Assembly (NCBI RefSeq): GCF_013820765.1
Contig: NZ_JABJVM010000009.1
Location: 1-64,000, forward strand
DNA: 64,000 nucleotides
Reading direction: 5' to 3'
Source of the DNA: Paenilisteria rustica
GTDB lineage: Bacteria; Bacillota; Bacilli; Lactobacillales; Listeriaceae
Below are positions 51,651 to 60,426 of the stretch, one piece after another. Position 1 is the stretch's first letter. Each line of letters starts with the position of its first letter. Under the pieces are notes generated by a model. The model was not told where the DNA came from. It did no database searches and saw only the letters and a list, made by a program, of their open reading frames with translations. A program made the translations under genes and the position numbers.

Positions 51651-53093
51651 ATGGAACAGACTAACTTTCAACAAGTAAAAAATACGTTAATACTAGGTGC
51701 GGGTGACACTGGCCATATTATCGCTAAGAAAATCATGAAAGAGCAAGAGGGAACATTTAGAATTCTCGGTTTTCTAGACGATGCACAAGAGAAACAAGAT
51801 ATTAGTTTGGCTGGTGTTTCTGTTATCGGGACTTTAGCAGACTTACAACGGTTGATCGAGCTATATGATATAGATTTGGTTATTGTCGCTATCACGAACA
51901 TGGGGCGAGTCGCTTTTACAAGAATAGAAAGCCTTTGTAAGCTTGCTGACATTGAGTTGAGACGAATTCCATGCATCGAAGACTTACTTTTAAAAAATGA
52001 GCCGCTCATCGATTTAGCAGATATTCCAACACAATCTTTGTTAAATCGTGAACCAGTTCAATTAAATGATGCGGATATAAAACGACAATTGCATCAGCAA
52101 ACGGTACTGATCACAGGTGCAGGAGGTTCCATCGGTTCGGAGATGTGTCGCCAGTTGCTAAAATATGAACCGAAATCGCTCATCTTGCTCGGTCACGGTG
52201 AGAATAGTATTTATCTGATTGAGCAGGAGTTGCGCGAAAAGGCTGGGAATACAACACTTGTACCGATTATTGCAGATATCAAAAATCGCCAACAAATGCA
52301 CGAAATCGTGGAAGAATACGCCCCAAATGCGATCTATCACGCGGCAGCGCATAAACACGTGACGTTGATGGAAGCAAATCCACATGAAGCCATCAACAAC
52401 AATGTGATTGGAACAAGAAATATTAGTGAAGCAGCTGATCGATTCGGCGTACAATCGTTTGTGATGATCTCATCGGATAAAGCGGTAAATCCAACAGGTG
52501 TCATGGGTGCATCTAAACGAATGTGTGAAATGGTTATCCAAGAATTCGCGTAAAAAAGTGATACGAAATTCGCGGCGGTCCGTTTTGGAAATGTGCTTGG
52601 TAGTCGTGGCAGTGTTGTCCCAATGTTCAAAAAGCAAATCGCTAAAGGTGGTCCGGTAACGGTAACAGATCCGCAGATGACGCGATTTTTCATGATAATT
52701 CCCGAAGCGGCGAGCCTCGTTTTACAAGCTGGAGTTTTCTCACAAGGCGGCGAAATCTTTGTCCTAGATATGGGCGAGGAAGTCAAAATTCTAGATTTAG
52801 CGAAAAATGTCATCCGATTATCTGGTTATTCTTTAGACGACATCGAAATTAAATTTACCGGTTTACGTCCAGGCGAAAAACTATATGAAGAATTATTGCT
52901 AGAGAATGAACTGGAGCCGCAACAAATATACCCTAAAATCTACGTTGGGAAGACTAAATTTGTTAGTTTTGAAACGTTGCATAGAATTTTAGAAAACAAT
53001 GATGCGTGGACGAAAGAGGAACTGCGCAAAGAGATGTTGGCGCTAGCGAATAGTAATCAGGTAACGCAAGAAAAAAATAATTTGAAAGTCTAG
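51651..53093 (+). pseudogene. Nucleotide-sugar 4,6-dehydratase with in-frame stop (island 2)
   Basis: A CapD/PglF-type dehydratase paralogous to 22648-24057. Codon 301 (52551-52553) is TAA, and the same frame continues directly with [19 protein letters not shown] to the normal C-terminus, giving 481 codons in all. No frameshift is involved; one substitution (for example AAA to TAA) suffices. The part before the stop keeps GAGGSIGSEMC and SSDKAVNPTGVMGASKR; the missing part includes the C-terminal substrate domain, so activity is unlikely. The island 1 enzyme could supply the intermediate. Readthrough or a sequencing error is possible. Confidence 0.85.
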
Positions 53094-53105
53094 GTGGTGA
53101 GTCGT

Positions 53106-54293
53106 TTGAACTGGTTGTTTGCACACGATAATCGATTTTTGGAAGCGGAAGATGGGCAGGTATACTCGGAAGTGGCGTTTTCGTATAGTAATTGGGAACG
53201 TTATGTGGCGCATGTGGATCAACTCACCGTCATTGCACGTATGGAACCGTTGGGGGATTTGGATACGAAGTTTTTAAATCTTTCAAGTGGAGAAAAAATC
53301 GCGTTTGAAGGCATGCCAAATCCATATGGAATCAGGGCTTTCACACCATTTCCACAAGGATACAAAACGGTACTCGCGGCGGTTGAAAAAGCCGATGGAG
53401 TCATCGCTCGCTTACCTTCAGAAATCGGCTATATGGCAGTCAAAGCAGCTTGGAAAACGAATACGCCTTACTGTATTGAAGTCGTTGGCGATGCTTATAA
53501 CGCGATGGCGACGTACGGTGATTGGAAAGGGAAATTATACGCTCCTTTTGCAGAACGGAAAATGAAGCGAAGCGTTAGAGAATCTCAACGTACGCTTTAT
53601 ATCACGGATAGGCACTTGCAAGAACGTTACCCGACAAATGGTGACAGCGTATCTTGTTCTAATGTAGAACTTCCCAAGCTGGCAATGGAAACTATTGAGC
53701 GACGCCAAAAAAGAAACGCGACGCCAGCGGAAAAACTGATTATCGGCATGAATGGTTCGTTATCATCGCCTTATAAAGGTTTTGAGACGGCTTTCCAAGC
53801 ACTTGCAAGTATTACATCAGACTTACCACCGTTCGAGTTTCGAATTTTAGGGCGTGGCTCAAAAGAAGAATGGCTTGAAATGATTGAGCAACTAGGATTA
53901 ACAGAACACGTCGTTTTTTCGGGAACATTACCTCATCAAGGCGTCTACGAATGGTTGGATGATATCGATATTTTCCTGATGCCAAGCAAAACAGAAGGGC
54001 AAGGAAGAGCGTTAATCGAAGCCTTATCAAGAGGTTGCAGTTGTTTAGGATCGAACGTCGGTGGTATTCCAGAACTCATCACAAAGGAACAACGACACGA
54101 GCCAAGCGATGTTGCCGAGCTAGCTAGGAAATTAGTCAAACTCGCAAACAACCAAGAACAGCGGCAACGATACGCCGAGCTGGCTTTTGAACGAGCGGCA
54201 ACTTTTCAGAGTGAACGGTTACAAGAAATCAGACAACGATTCTTTCAGGATTTTAAAAACACCATACACAACAAACGAAATGAGGAATTATAA
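53106..54293 (+). CDS. GT4-like glycosyltransferase A (island 2)
   Basis: A 395-aa paralogue of the enzyme at 24072. Start at TTG 53106 gives MNWLFAHDNRFLEAED, aligned with the GTG-started copy of island 1; GTG codons at 53094 and 53097 overlap the AGGTGG ribosome site. C-terminal GMNGSLSSPYKGFETAFQAL, FRILGRGS and KTEGQGRALIEALSRGCSCLG with the E-x7-E motif. Cytoplasmic transferase of the EPS repeat unit. Confidence 0.85.
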   Translation: MNWLFAHDNRFLEAEDGQVYSEVAFSYSNWERYVAHVDQLTVIARMEPLGDLDTKFLNLSSGEKIAFEGMPNPYGIRAFTPFPQGYKTVLAAVEKADGVIARLPSEIGYMAVKAAWKTNTPYCIEVVGDAYNAMATYGDWKGKLYAPFAERKMKRSVRESQRTLYITDRHLQERYPTNGDSVSCSNVELPKLAMETIERRQKRNATPAEKLIIGMNGSLSSPYKGFETAFQALASITSDLPPFEFRILGRGSKEEWLEMIEQLGLTEHVVFSGTLPHQGVYEWLDDIDIFLMPSKTEGQGRALIEALSRGCSCLGSNVGGIPELITKEQRHEPSDVAELARKLVKLANNQEQRQRYAELAFERAATFQSERLQEIRQRFFQDFKNTIHNKRNEEL

Positions 54294-54295
54294 TA

Positions 54296-55567
54296 ATGGC
54301 TAGGAAAATTGCAGTCGTAGGTCTAGGCTATGTCGGCTTACCAGTAGCGGTAGCCTTCGGACAAAAGGAAAACGTCGTCGGATTCGATATTAATCAAGAG
54401 CGTATCCAAGCCCTTCAACATAATATCGATATGACAAAAGAAGTAACGACGGAAAACCTGAAACAAGCAAGGATTGACTTTACGTCAGATGTAACGAAAT
54501 TACAGGCATGCGATTTTATTATTGTCGCTGTACCAACCCCGATTACCAACGATAAACAACCGAATTTAGCGCCGTTAATTAGTGTCTCCAAGACCATTGG
54601 CGAGAATTTAACAGCCGGAACGATTGTCGTGTATGAATCGACAGTGTACCCCGGCGTGACCGAAGAAGAATGTGTGCCAGTCCTCGAAAAATATGCCCAA
54701 TTAAAAGCAGGTCAAGACTTTTATGTAGGCTATTCCCCAGAGCGAATTAACCCCGGTGATAAGAAGAACACCTTTTCCTCTATTAACAAAATTGTATCTG
54801 GTCAAACAGAAGCGGTAACAGAAATTATTTATGAGACGTATAAGTCGGTGATTCAAGCGGATGTCTATAAAGCAAGCAGCATCAAGGTAGCCGAAGCCGC
54901 GAAAGTGATTGAAAATACGCAACGAGATCTAAATATCGCACTCATGAACGAATTTGCGATGATATTTGATCGGTTAGACATCGATACATCGGAAGTGTTA
55001 GCCGCAGCGAAAACGAAGTGGAATTTCCTACCCTTCGCACCAGGTCTTGTTGGTGGGCATTGTATCAGCGTCGATCCTTATTATCTAACACACAAGGCGC
55101 AGATGCTTGGCTACGATCCACATATGATTTTAGCCGGTCGTCGAATTAATGATGGTATGAGCCATTTTATCGTTGCTAGTCTCATCAAAAAAATGATTGC
55201 CGCTGATTTACCGATAAAAAATAGCGTGGTGACGATTCTAGGTGTGACTTTTAAAGAGAATGTTCCTGATATGAGAAACTCCAAAGTAATGGATATTATC
55301 GCTGAATTAAAGCAGTTTGGCATCGAGGTTCAACTTTCAGATACGGAATTGGAAGCGGAAGGTACGAAGCTTAACGATGAAATCGTAGCTTTTACGGAGT
55401 TGAAACCGAGTCACGCGGTTATTATGGCAGTACCACACGCCGAGTATCTAACAGCTGGTTGGGAAGGCTTAGCCGATTTAGTCACGCCAGGCGGGATTTT
55501 CATGGATGTGAAAGGTGCGTTAAATAGCGTGGAAAAACCAAGTCATATTGACTACTGGAGACTATAA
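54296..55567 (+). CDS. UDP-sugar 6-dehydrogenase (UDP-HexNAc type, island 2)
   Basis: A 423-aa paralogue of 25238, equal length. Rossmann IAVVGLGYVGLPVAVAFG, VVYESTVYPGVTEEEC, GYSPERINPGDK, catalytic C256 in GGHCISVDPYYL, and VTFKENVPDMRNSKV. Would supply the uronic acid for the second polymer. Confidence 0.9.
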   Translation: MARKIAVVGLGYVGLPVAVAFGQKENVVGFDINQERIQALQHNIDMTKEVTTENLKQARIDFTSDVTKLQACDFIIVAVPTPITNDKQPNLAPLISVSKTIGENLTAGTIVVYESTVYPGVTEEECVPVLEKYAQLKAGQDFYVGYSPERINPGDKKNTFSSINKIVSGQTEAVTEIIYETYKSVIQADVYKASSIKVAEAAKVIENTQRDLNIALMNEFAMIFDRLDIDTSEVLAAAKTKWNFLPFAPGLVGGHCISVDPYYLTHKAQMLGYDPHMILAGRRINDGMSHFIVASLIKKMIAADLPIKNSVVTILGVTFKENVPDMRNSKVMDIIAELKQFGIEVQLSDTELEAEGTKLNDEIVAFTELKPSHAVIMAVPHAEYLTAGWEGLADLVTPGGIFMDVKGALNSVEKPSHIDYWRL

Positions 55568-55568
55568 T

Positions 55569-56732
55569 ATGGCCAAATTACTCATGGGCGTGACGTCATC
55601 GATCAGCCTACAACTTCTCCGAGGACAGCTAGAATACTTTAGCAAACTGGGCTACGACGTTCACTTGATTTGTTCGCCAAGTGGAGAGATAGATCAGATG
55701 CTACCGGAGAATATCACGGTGCACAACGTACGAATGACGCGCGAAATATCACCATTTTCCGATTTGTTCTCCTTGCTCCGAATTATCATGATTTATTTAA
55801 AAGTGAGACCAGACATCACCAACGTATCCACCCCAAAAGCGAGTTTACTGTGCATGATAGCGGCATTTCTGACACGTACACCGATGCGAATTTACTCGGT
55901 GATTGGACTAAGATTTGAGACGTGTACTGGGAAAAAACGAAAGCTACTACACTTCATTGAAAAATTAGTTTGTAAACTGAGCACGACATGTCTTGCGGTC
56001 AGCCCTAGTTTGAAGGAAGTTTTGGTGGAAGAACGGCTAGCACTGCGAGAGAAGATTCACGTGTTGGGATCTGGGAGCTACAACGGTCTAGATTTAGCTG
56101 AATTTCAGTTAGACGTGGTGGAGGTAGCACATCTGAAGAAACAACACTCGCCAGATAATCGGCGCAAGGTCATTGGTTATGTAGGACGGTTGACGAAAGA
56201 CAAAGGCATCGATGATTTGGTGGCGGCTTTCACGGAACTTTCTGAGGAACACGAGAATCTCAAGCTACTCTTAGTTGGTGATTTTGAAGCGGGTGATATG
56301 GTTTCGCCGCTAACGCAAAAGCGAATCGAGGAAAATCCAGATATCATAAAAACCGGATTTGTCCCTAAAACTGCTTCTTATTACCGCTTGATGGACGTGT
56401 TTATTTTACCGACTTACCGTGAGGGCTTTGGAAATGTCATTTTAGAGGCAGCTGCGGCGAATGTGCCTGTTATTACAACAAATGTGACGGGAGCAAAAGA
56501 CGCGATTATACCGAATGAAACGGGATTACTGGTCGAAGCGGGTCATGTAGCGGATATGAAAAAAGCGCTGATGACGTTACTTGAAGATACCGATTTGGCC
56601 GACAAGTTTAGTAGAAACGGGCGCATGCGAGTGGGTCGAGAATTTAGATCTGAAATTATTTGGCACCAGTTAGATAGTGTGTACAGAGAAACGGAGGTCG
56701 ATAAGCAAGATGTATATGAAATGGAAAAATAA
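55569..56732 (+). CDS. GT4-like glycosyltransferase B (island 2)
   Basis: A 387-aa paralogue of 26509: MAKLLMGVTSSISLQLLRGQLEYF, RPDITNVSTPKASLLCMI, GYVGRLTKDKGIDDLVAAF, and PTYREGFGNVILEAAAANVPVITT. ATG 55569 follows the dehydrogenase stop by 2 nt; an extension to 55548 has no RBS. It overlaps the next gene by 23 nt. Confidence 0.86.
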   Translation: MAKLLMGVTSSISLQLLRGQLEYFSKLGYDVHLICSPSGEIDQMLPENITVHNVRMTREISPFSDLFSLLRIIMIYLKVRPDITNVSTPKASLLCMIAAFLTRTPMRIYSVIGLRFETCTGKKRKLLHFIEKLVCKLSTTCLAVSPSLKEVLVEERLALREKIHVLGSGSYNGLDLAEFQLDVVEVAHLKKQHSPDNRRKVIGYVGRLTKDKGIDDLVAAFTELSEEHENLKLLLVGDFEAGDMVSPLTQKRIEENPDIIKTGFVPKTASYYRLMDVFILPTYREGFGNVILEAAAANVPVITTNVTGAKDAIIPNETGLLVEAGHVADMKKALMTLLEDTDLADKFSRNGRMRVGREFRSEIIWHQLDSVYRETEVDKQDVYEMEK

Positions 56733-57318
56733 TATGGATCGGTGCCTAGCCATCGTGATGTTATTGTTACTAGCGCCATTGTTACTAGTCATCGCCGTAC
56801 TCGTATGGGTGAAATTAGACAGGAAAATCATCTTTTCGCAAGAACGCGTAGGTTTGCACGAAAAGATTTTCAAGATATATAAGTTTAAAACAATGACAGA
56901 TGAGCGGGACGCAGAAGGTCAGTTATTACCGGATAACGAACGGCTTCATCCATTTGGTAACACATTACGGAAGCTGAGTTTGGATGAGTTGCCACAATTA
57001 CTGAATGTTATCAAGGGTGATATGAATTTTATTGGACCACGACCGCTGTTAAAAGAATATCTCGCTTTTTACTCCGAAGAAGAGAAGAAACGTCACGATA
57101 CGAAGCCAGGTCTCAGCGGTTGGGCACAAGTGAATGGGCGCAATAGCATCAGTTGGCAGGAGAAGTTTCAATTAGACCTCTTTTATGTCGAAAATCAGTC
57201 GCTGAAACTCGATATGCGCATCTACAAAAAAACGATTTTGAAAGTGATTCGTCGAGAAAATGTGAATACGTCAGAGCAAGTGACGATGGAAAGGTTGGAC
57301 GAGATTAAACATGCTTAA
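56710..57318 (+). CDS. Initiating sugar-1-phosphate transferase, PglC/EpsL type (island 2)
   Basis: A 202-aa monotopic phosphoglycosyl transferase: hydrophobic segment about 14-35, FSQERVGLHEKIFKIYKFKTMTD, LRKLSLDELPQLLNVIKGDMNFIGPRPLL (Asp-Glu dyad in LDELPQ) and LSGWAQVNGRNSI. GGAGG at 56693-56697. Overlaps the aminotransferase by 8 nt. Paralogue of 27623. Confidence 0.9.
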   Translation: MYMKWKNNMDRCLAIVMLLLLAPLLLVIAVLVWVKLDRKIIFSQERVGLHEKIFKIYKFKTMTDERDAEGQLLPDNERLHPFGNTLRKLSLDELPQLLNVIKGDMNFIGPRPLLKEYLAFYSEEEKKRHDTKPGLSGWAQVNGRNSISWQEKFQLDLFYVENQSLKLDMRIYKKTILKVIRRENVNTSEQVTMERLDEIKHA

Positions 57319-58453
57319 AACAAAAAAGATGATTCCGTTAGCAGTACCTCACATGAGTGGTATGGAAGAGAAATATATTCAGAAGGCTTTTCAGGAAAAT
57401 TGGATTGCGCCATTGGGTTCGAATGTAGACGGCTTTGAAGCAAGTATCGCATCGTATAATCATGTTTCCGAGGCAGCGGTTGTTTCTTCTGGAACGGCAG
57501 CTATTCATTTAGCGCTTCAACTTTTAAATGTTAGTGCGGGCGATACGGTATTTTGCTCCACGTTTACGTTTGTCGCCAGCATCAATCCGGCGTTGTACCT
57601 AGGCGCCAAACCAGTATTTATCGATTCGGAGGAAGAGACTTGGTGCATGTCCCCAATTGCTCTCAAAACGGCACTAGAAGACGCGCGACAAAAGAAGCAA
57701 CTGCCAAAAGCAATCATCGTTGTGCATATTTATGGACAGTCCGCGAAAATGGACGAAATCATCGCTTTGGCTGACGAATACGGGGTTCCTATCGTAGAAG
57801 ATGCGGCGGAGGCACTTGGAGGCACGTATCGAAATGTCCCGCTTGGAACGCTCGGTGACCTTGGTATTTTCTCTTTTAATGGGAATAAAATCATTACGAC
57901 ATCGGGTGGCGGTGCTTTAGTTTCTAAGCAACCAGAGAAAATCGCAGAAGCCCGCTTTTTAGCTAGCCAGTCGAAAGAAGATGCGCCGTATTATTTACAT
58001 CAACAAGTTGGTTATAATTATCGCTTGAGTAATGTGCTTGCCGGGATTGGTATCGCGCAAATGGACGTTTTGAATGATCGGGTGGCTAAAAAACAGGAGA
58101 TATTTGCAGCGTATGAGGCAGGATTAGCGGATGTTCCGAGTATTATCATGATGCCGGAATTGGATGTTGCAACAGGAAATCGGTGGCTTTCGACGATGAC
58201 ATTTGATACGGATGAGAAAACACCGGAAGACGTGATGGCATTATTGAAGGCGAAGGGAATTGATAGTCGCTTATTATGGAAGCCGATGCATCAGCAACCA
58301 CTTTTCCAAGATGCGCCGTTTTATGCAGATGAAGCAGGAGATGTGGCGACAAAGTTGTACGAGACAGGGTTATGCCTTCCGTCCAGTACGCAGATGACGC
58401 AAGAAGAACAGGAATATGTAATCGAAGCAGTAAAGAATATTCTCAGCAAATAA
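57311..58453 (+). CDS. PLP-dependent sugar aminotransferase, DegT/PglE type (island 2)
   Basis: A 380-aa paralogue of 28242: IPLAVPHMSGMEEKYI, QENWIAPLGSNVDG, VVSSGTAAIHLALQLL, EDAAEALGG and the PLP lysine in SFNGNKIITTSGGG. It would aminate the 4-keto sugar, whose local producer carries a premature stop. Confidence 0.9.
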   Translation: MLKTKKMIPLAVPHMSGMEEKYIQKAFQENWIAPLGSNVDGFEASIASYNHVSEAAVVSSGTAAIHLALQLLNVSAGDTVFCSTFTFVASINPALYLGAKPVFIDSEEETWCMSPIALKTALEDARQKKQLPKAIIVVHIYGQSAKMDEIIALADEYGVPIVEDAAEALGGTYRNVPLGTLGDLGIFSFNGNKIITTSGGGALVSKQPEKIAEARFLASQSKEDAPYYLHQQVGYNYRLSNVLAGIGIAQMDVLNDRVAKKQEIFAAYEAGLADVPSIIMMPELDVATGNRWLSTMTFDTDEKTPEDVMALLKAKGIDSRLLWKPMHQQPLFQDAPFYADEAGDVATKLYETGLCLPSSTQMTQEEQEYVIEAVKNILSK

Positions 58454-58475
58454 TTTGAAGGATGTATGAATAAAT

Positions 58476-59906
58476 ATGCCAATAAAAATTCCTAAACAAT
58501 TCTACGTTATAGCAGTAAATGTAATCATGCTCGGCATCGGTGGATTTGTCACTTTCTACGTGGCAGGAAATATCAATGCAAGTGGTTATGAGCGACTCTA
58601 TTTATTACCATTGACATTTACGATTTGTTTCTTGTTAGTCTTTTCGAGAGCCTTATTTCAGCGGTTCAAAGTATTTCTCATTGTTTTTACGGGAATTGGA
58701 TTTGCTAGATTTGTCGTGTTGCCTTATTTTATCGTGTTCAATGATTATTATGGAGGCAGATCACCGGAACCGCCGCTTGCAGGCTCGATGGAAACGGCGA
58801 TTTATTTAATGGTGTATGAGCTTATTGTCGTGACGATTGTCATTGGAATACTGGATTACTTCCAAAATAAGAAATACAAACCGAGAAATACGCAGCAACC
58901 ATTTGATGAAACGAAAAGTTATTTTGGATATGCTGTGTTTATCGTCGTGGCTATTGTGGCGGCGCTTGGAATACCAAATGTGATTTCATCGATTAGCTTC
59001 TTTATTCCAAAACCGGATTTAGTGGACGTGATGGAAGATAGTAATGTGATGGTTATGCTTGGTGGCTACATGTTTATTTTAGCGAAGCAGCTTGTTTTCA
59101 TTATGGTTACGTGGTGGGCGCATAAGAGGCATCGGGCAACAAGTCAGTTACTCTATGTGTGGATTGCGATAGGTGCTTTATTTGCTAATATTGGCATATT
59201 TATCGGTACGAATCGTTCAGATATTGTGTTAGTTGCGATTGTTAGTTTAGTGACATTTCGATTGTTGTTTCCGAAGTATTTCAAACTCGTTGTATTGCTT
59301 GTCGTCGGAATGCTCGTTGGAATTCTTTTGATTATGAGTACGGTGCGAAATATTGCCTCGATATCTGGTGGCACGAGTGGGGTTACGGATTTTACGGATA
59401 ATTTACAAGTGTATTTTGGCGGACCGTATAATGTGGCGATGGCGCTTGAAACGAAGCTGATTTACCCAGAAGCGCAACATTGGAGTGTACTGTTTTTCGA
59501 TATTTTTAGACCGATGATTGGGGTTAACATGTTGGTGAAAGATTTGCCGTTTGAGTATTCGAATATTTTCTTTAATCAACGTTATTTTTATTCGGATCAT
59601 GCGACGCAAATTTTGCCAATGATCGGGCAAGGGAACTTGTTTTTTGGTTATTTATTGTCGCCGTTGTTGTCGGTGTTAGTGGTTTGTCTGGCTTACTTCA
59701 TTCAATCCAAAATTGATCAGACGCGTTCTATCGAGATGTTCTATTTCCTTACATTAGTTTGTACGCGAATGGGGATGTTGATGGGGCAGAATACGATGAA
59801 TATTATCAATGATTTGAGTTATAACTTGGCGCTGTTTTTAATTGTTTACTATGTGAATCGCAAAATTGTTTACAAGAAACGTTTAGGAGATGTTCATTAT
59901 GAGTAA
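58476..59906 (+). CDS. Wzy-like polysaccharide polymerase (island 2)
   Basis: A 476-aa polytopic membrane protein paralogous to 29408. Shared landmarks are YYGGRSP(V/E)PP near residue 90, FTDNLQVYFGGPYNVAMALE and QILPMIGQGNLFFGYL. About 10-12 helices. Polymerase role is inferred from topology and operon place. Confidence 0.8.
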   Translation: MPIKIPKQFYVIAVNVIMLGIGGFVTFYVAGNINASGYERLYLLPLTFTICFLLVFSRALFQRFKVFLIVFTGIGFARFVVLPYFIVFNDYYGGRSPEPPLAGSMETAIYLMVYELIVVTIVIGILDYFQNKKYKPRNTQQPFDETKSYFGYAVFIVVAIVAALGIPNVISSISFFIPKPDLVDVMEDSNVMVMLGGYMFILAKQLVFIMVTWWAHKRHRATSQLLYVWIAIGALFANIGIFIGTNRSDIVLVAIVSLVTFRLLFPKYFKLVVLLVVGMLVGILLIMSTVRNIASISGGTSGVTDFTDNLQVYFGGPYNVAMALETKLIYPEAQHWSVLFFDIFRPMIGVNMLVKDLPFEYSNIFFNQRYFYSDHATQILPMIGQGNLFFGYLLSPLLSVLVVCLAYFIQSKIDQTRSIEMFYFLTLVCTRMGMLMGQNTMNIINDLSYNLALFLIVYYVNRKIVYKKRLGDVHYE

Positions 59907-60426
59907 GAAAAAACTGTTTTTCCGATATGTTTTGCCAATGCACTGTATTCAATTATTGACTGCGTGGATGCCGAATACAGATATTACGACGAAAATTCGT
60001 GGTCGGTTGATGCGTCCGTTTTTTAAGCAATGTGGGTCTAATTTCAGGATTGGAGCGCGGGTTATTATTAATCGTCCGGACCTCATTAGTATTAGCGATG
60101 ATGTGTATATTGCGCACCAATGTTATTTGAACGGTACGGGCGGTTTGAAGATTGAGCGGAATGTTTCGGTTGGGCCGATGTGTGTGATTGTGACGTCGAA
60201 ACATGTGTATGAAAATGGTGAGGTTTCGATGGATTACAAGCCGGATGGTGTCGTCATTGGAAAAGGTTCGTGGCTCGCGAGTCATGCGGTGATTAATGCG
60301 GGAGTTACGGTGGCAGAAGGTACAACTGTTGGGGCCAACGCGGTAGTAACGAAGAATTTTGAGCCACATACGATTATTGGTGGCGTGCCAGCTCGTGTGA
60401 TTCGCACGCAGGAAACAGTGCTATGA
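59899..60426 (+). CDS. Hexapeptide-repeat O-acyltransferase (island 2)
   Basis: A 175-aa left-handed beta-helix protein paralogous to 30834: FRIGARVIINRPDLISISDDVYIAHQ, NVSVGPMCVIVTSKHVY, GTTVGANAVVTKNFEP and IGGVPARVIR. ATG 59899 has AGGAG 9 nt upstream; ATG 59890 overlaps that site. It overlaps the flippase gene by 4 nt (ATGA). Confidence 0.86.
   Translation: MSKKKLFFRYVLPMHCIQLLTAWMPNTDITTKIRGRLMRPFFKQCGSNFRIGARVIINRPDLISISDDVYIAHQCYLNGTGGLKIERNVSVGPMCVIVTSKHVYENGEVSMDYKPDGVVIGKGSWLASHAVINAGVTVAEGTTVGANAVVTKNFEPHTIIGGVPARVIRTQETVL

Noticed and set aside
52540-52600. Frameshift as the cause of the break in the island 2 dehydratase.
   Set aside because: The reading frame is the same on both sides of the TAA; only a nonsense codon is needed.
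52593-53093. A separate small dehydratase gene after the stop.
   Set aside because: It continues in the same frame as the upstream part and starts inside a conserved motif without an RBS, so it is the tail of one interrupted gene.
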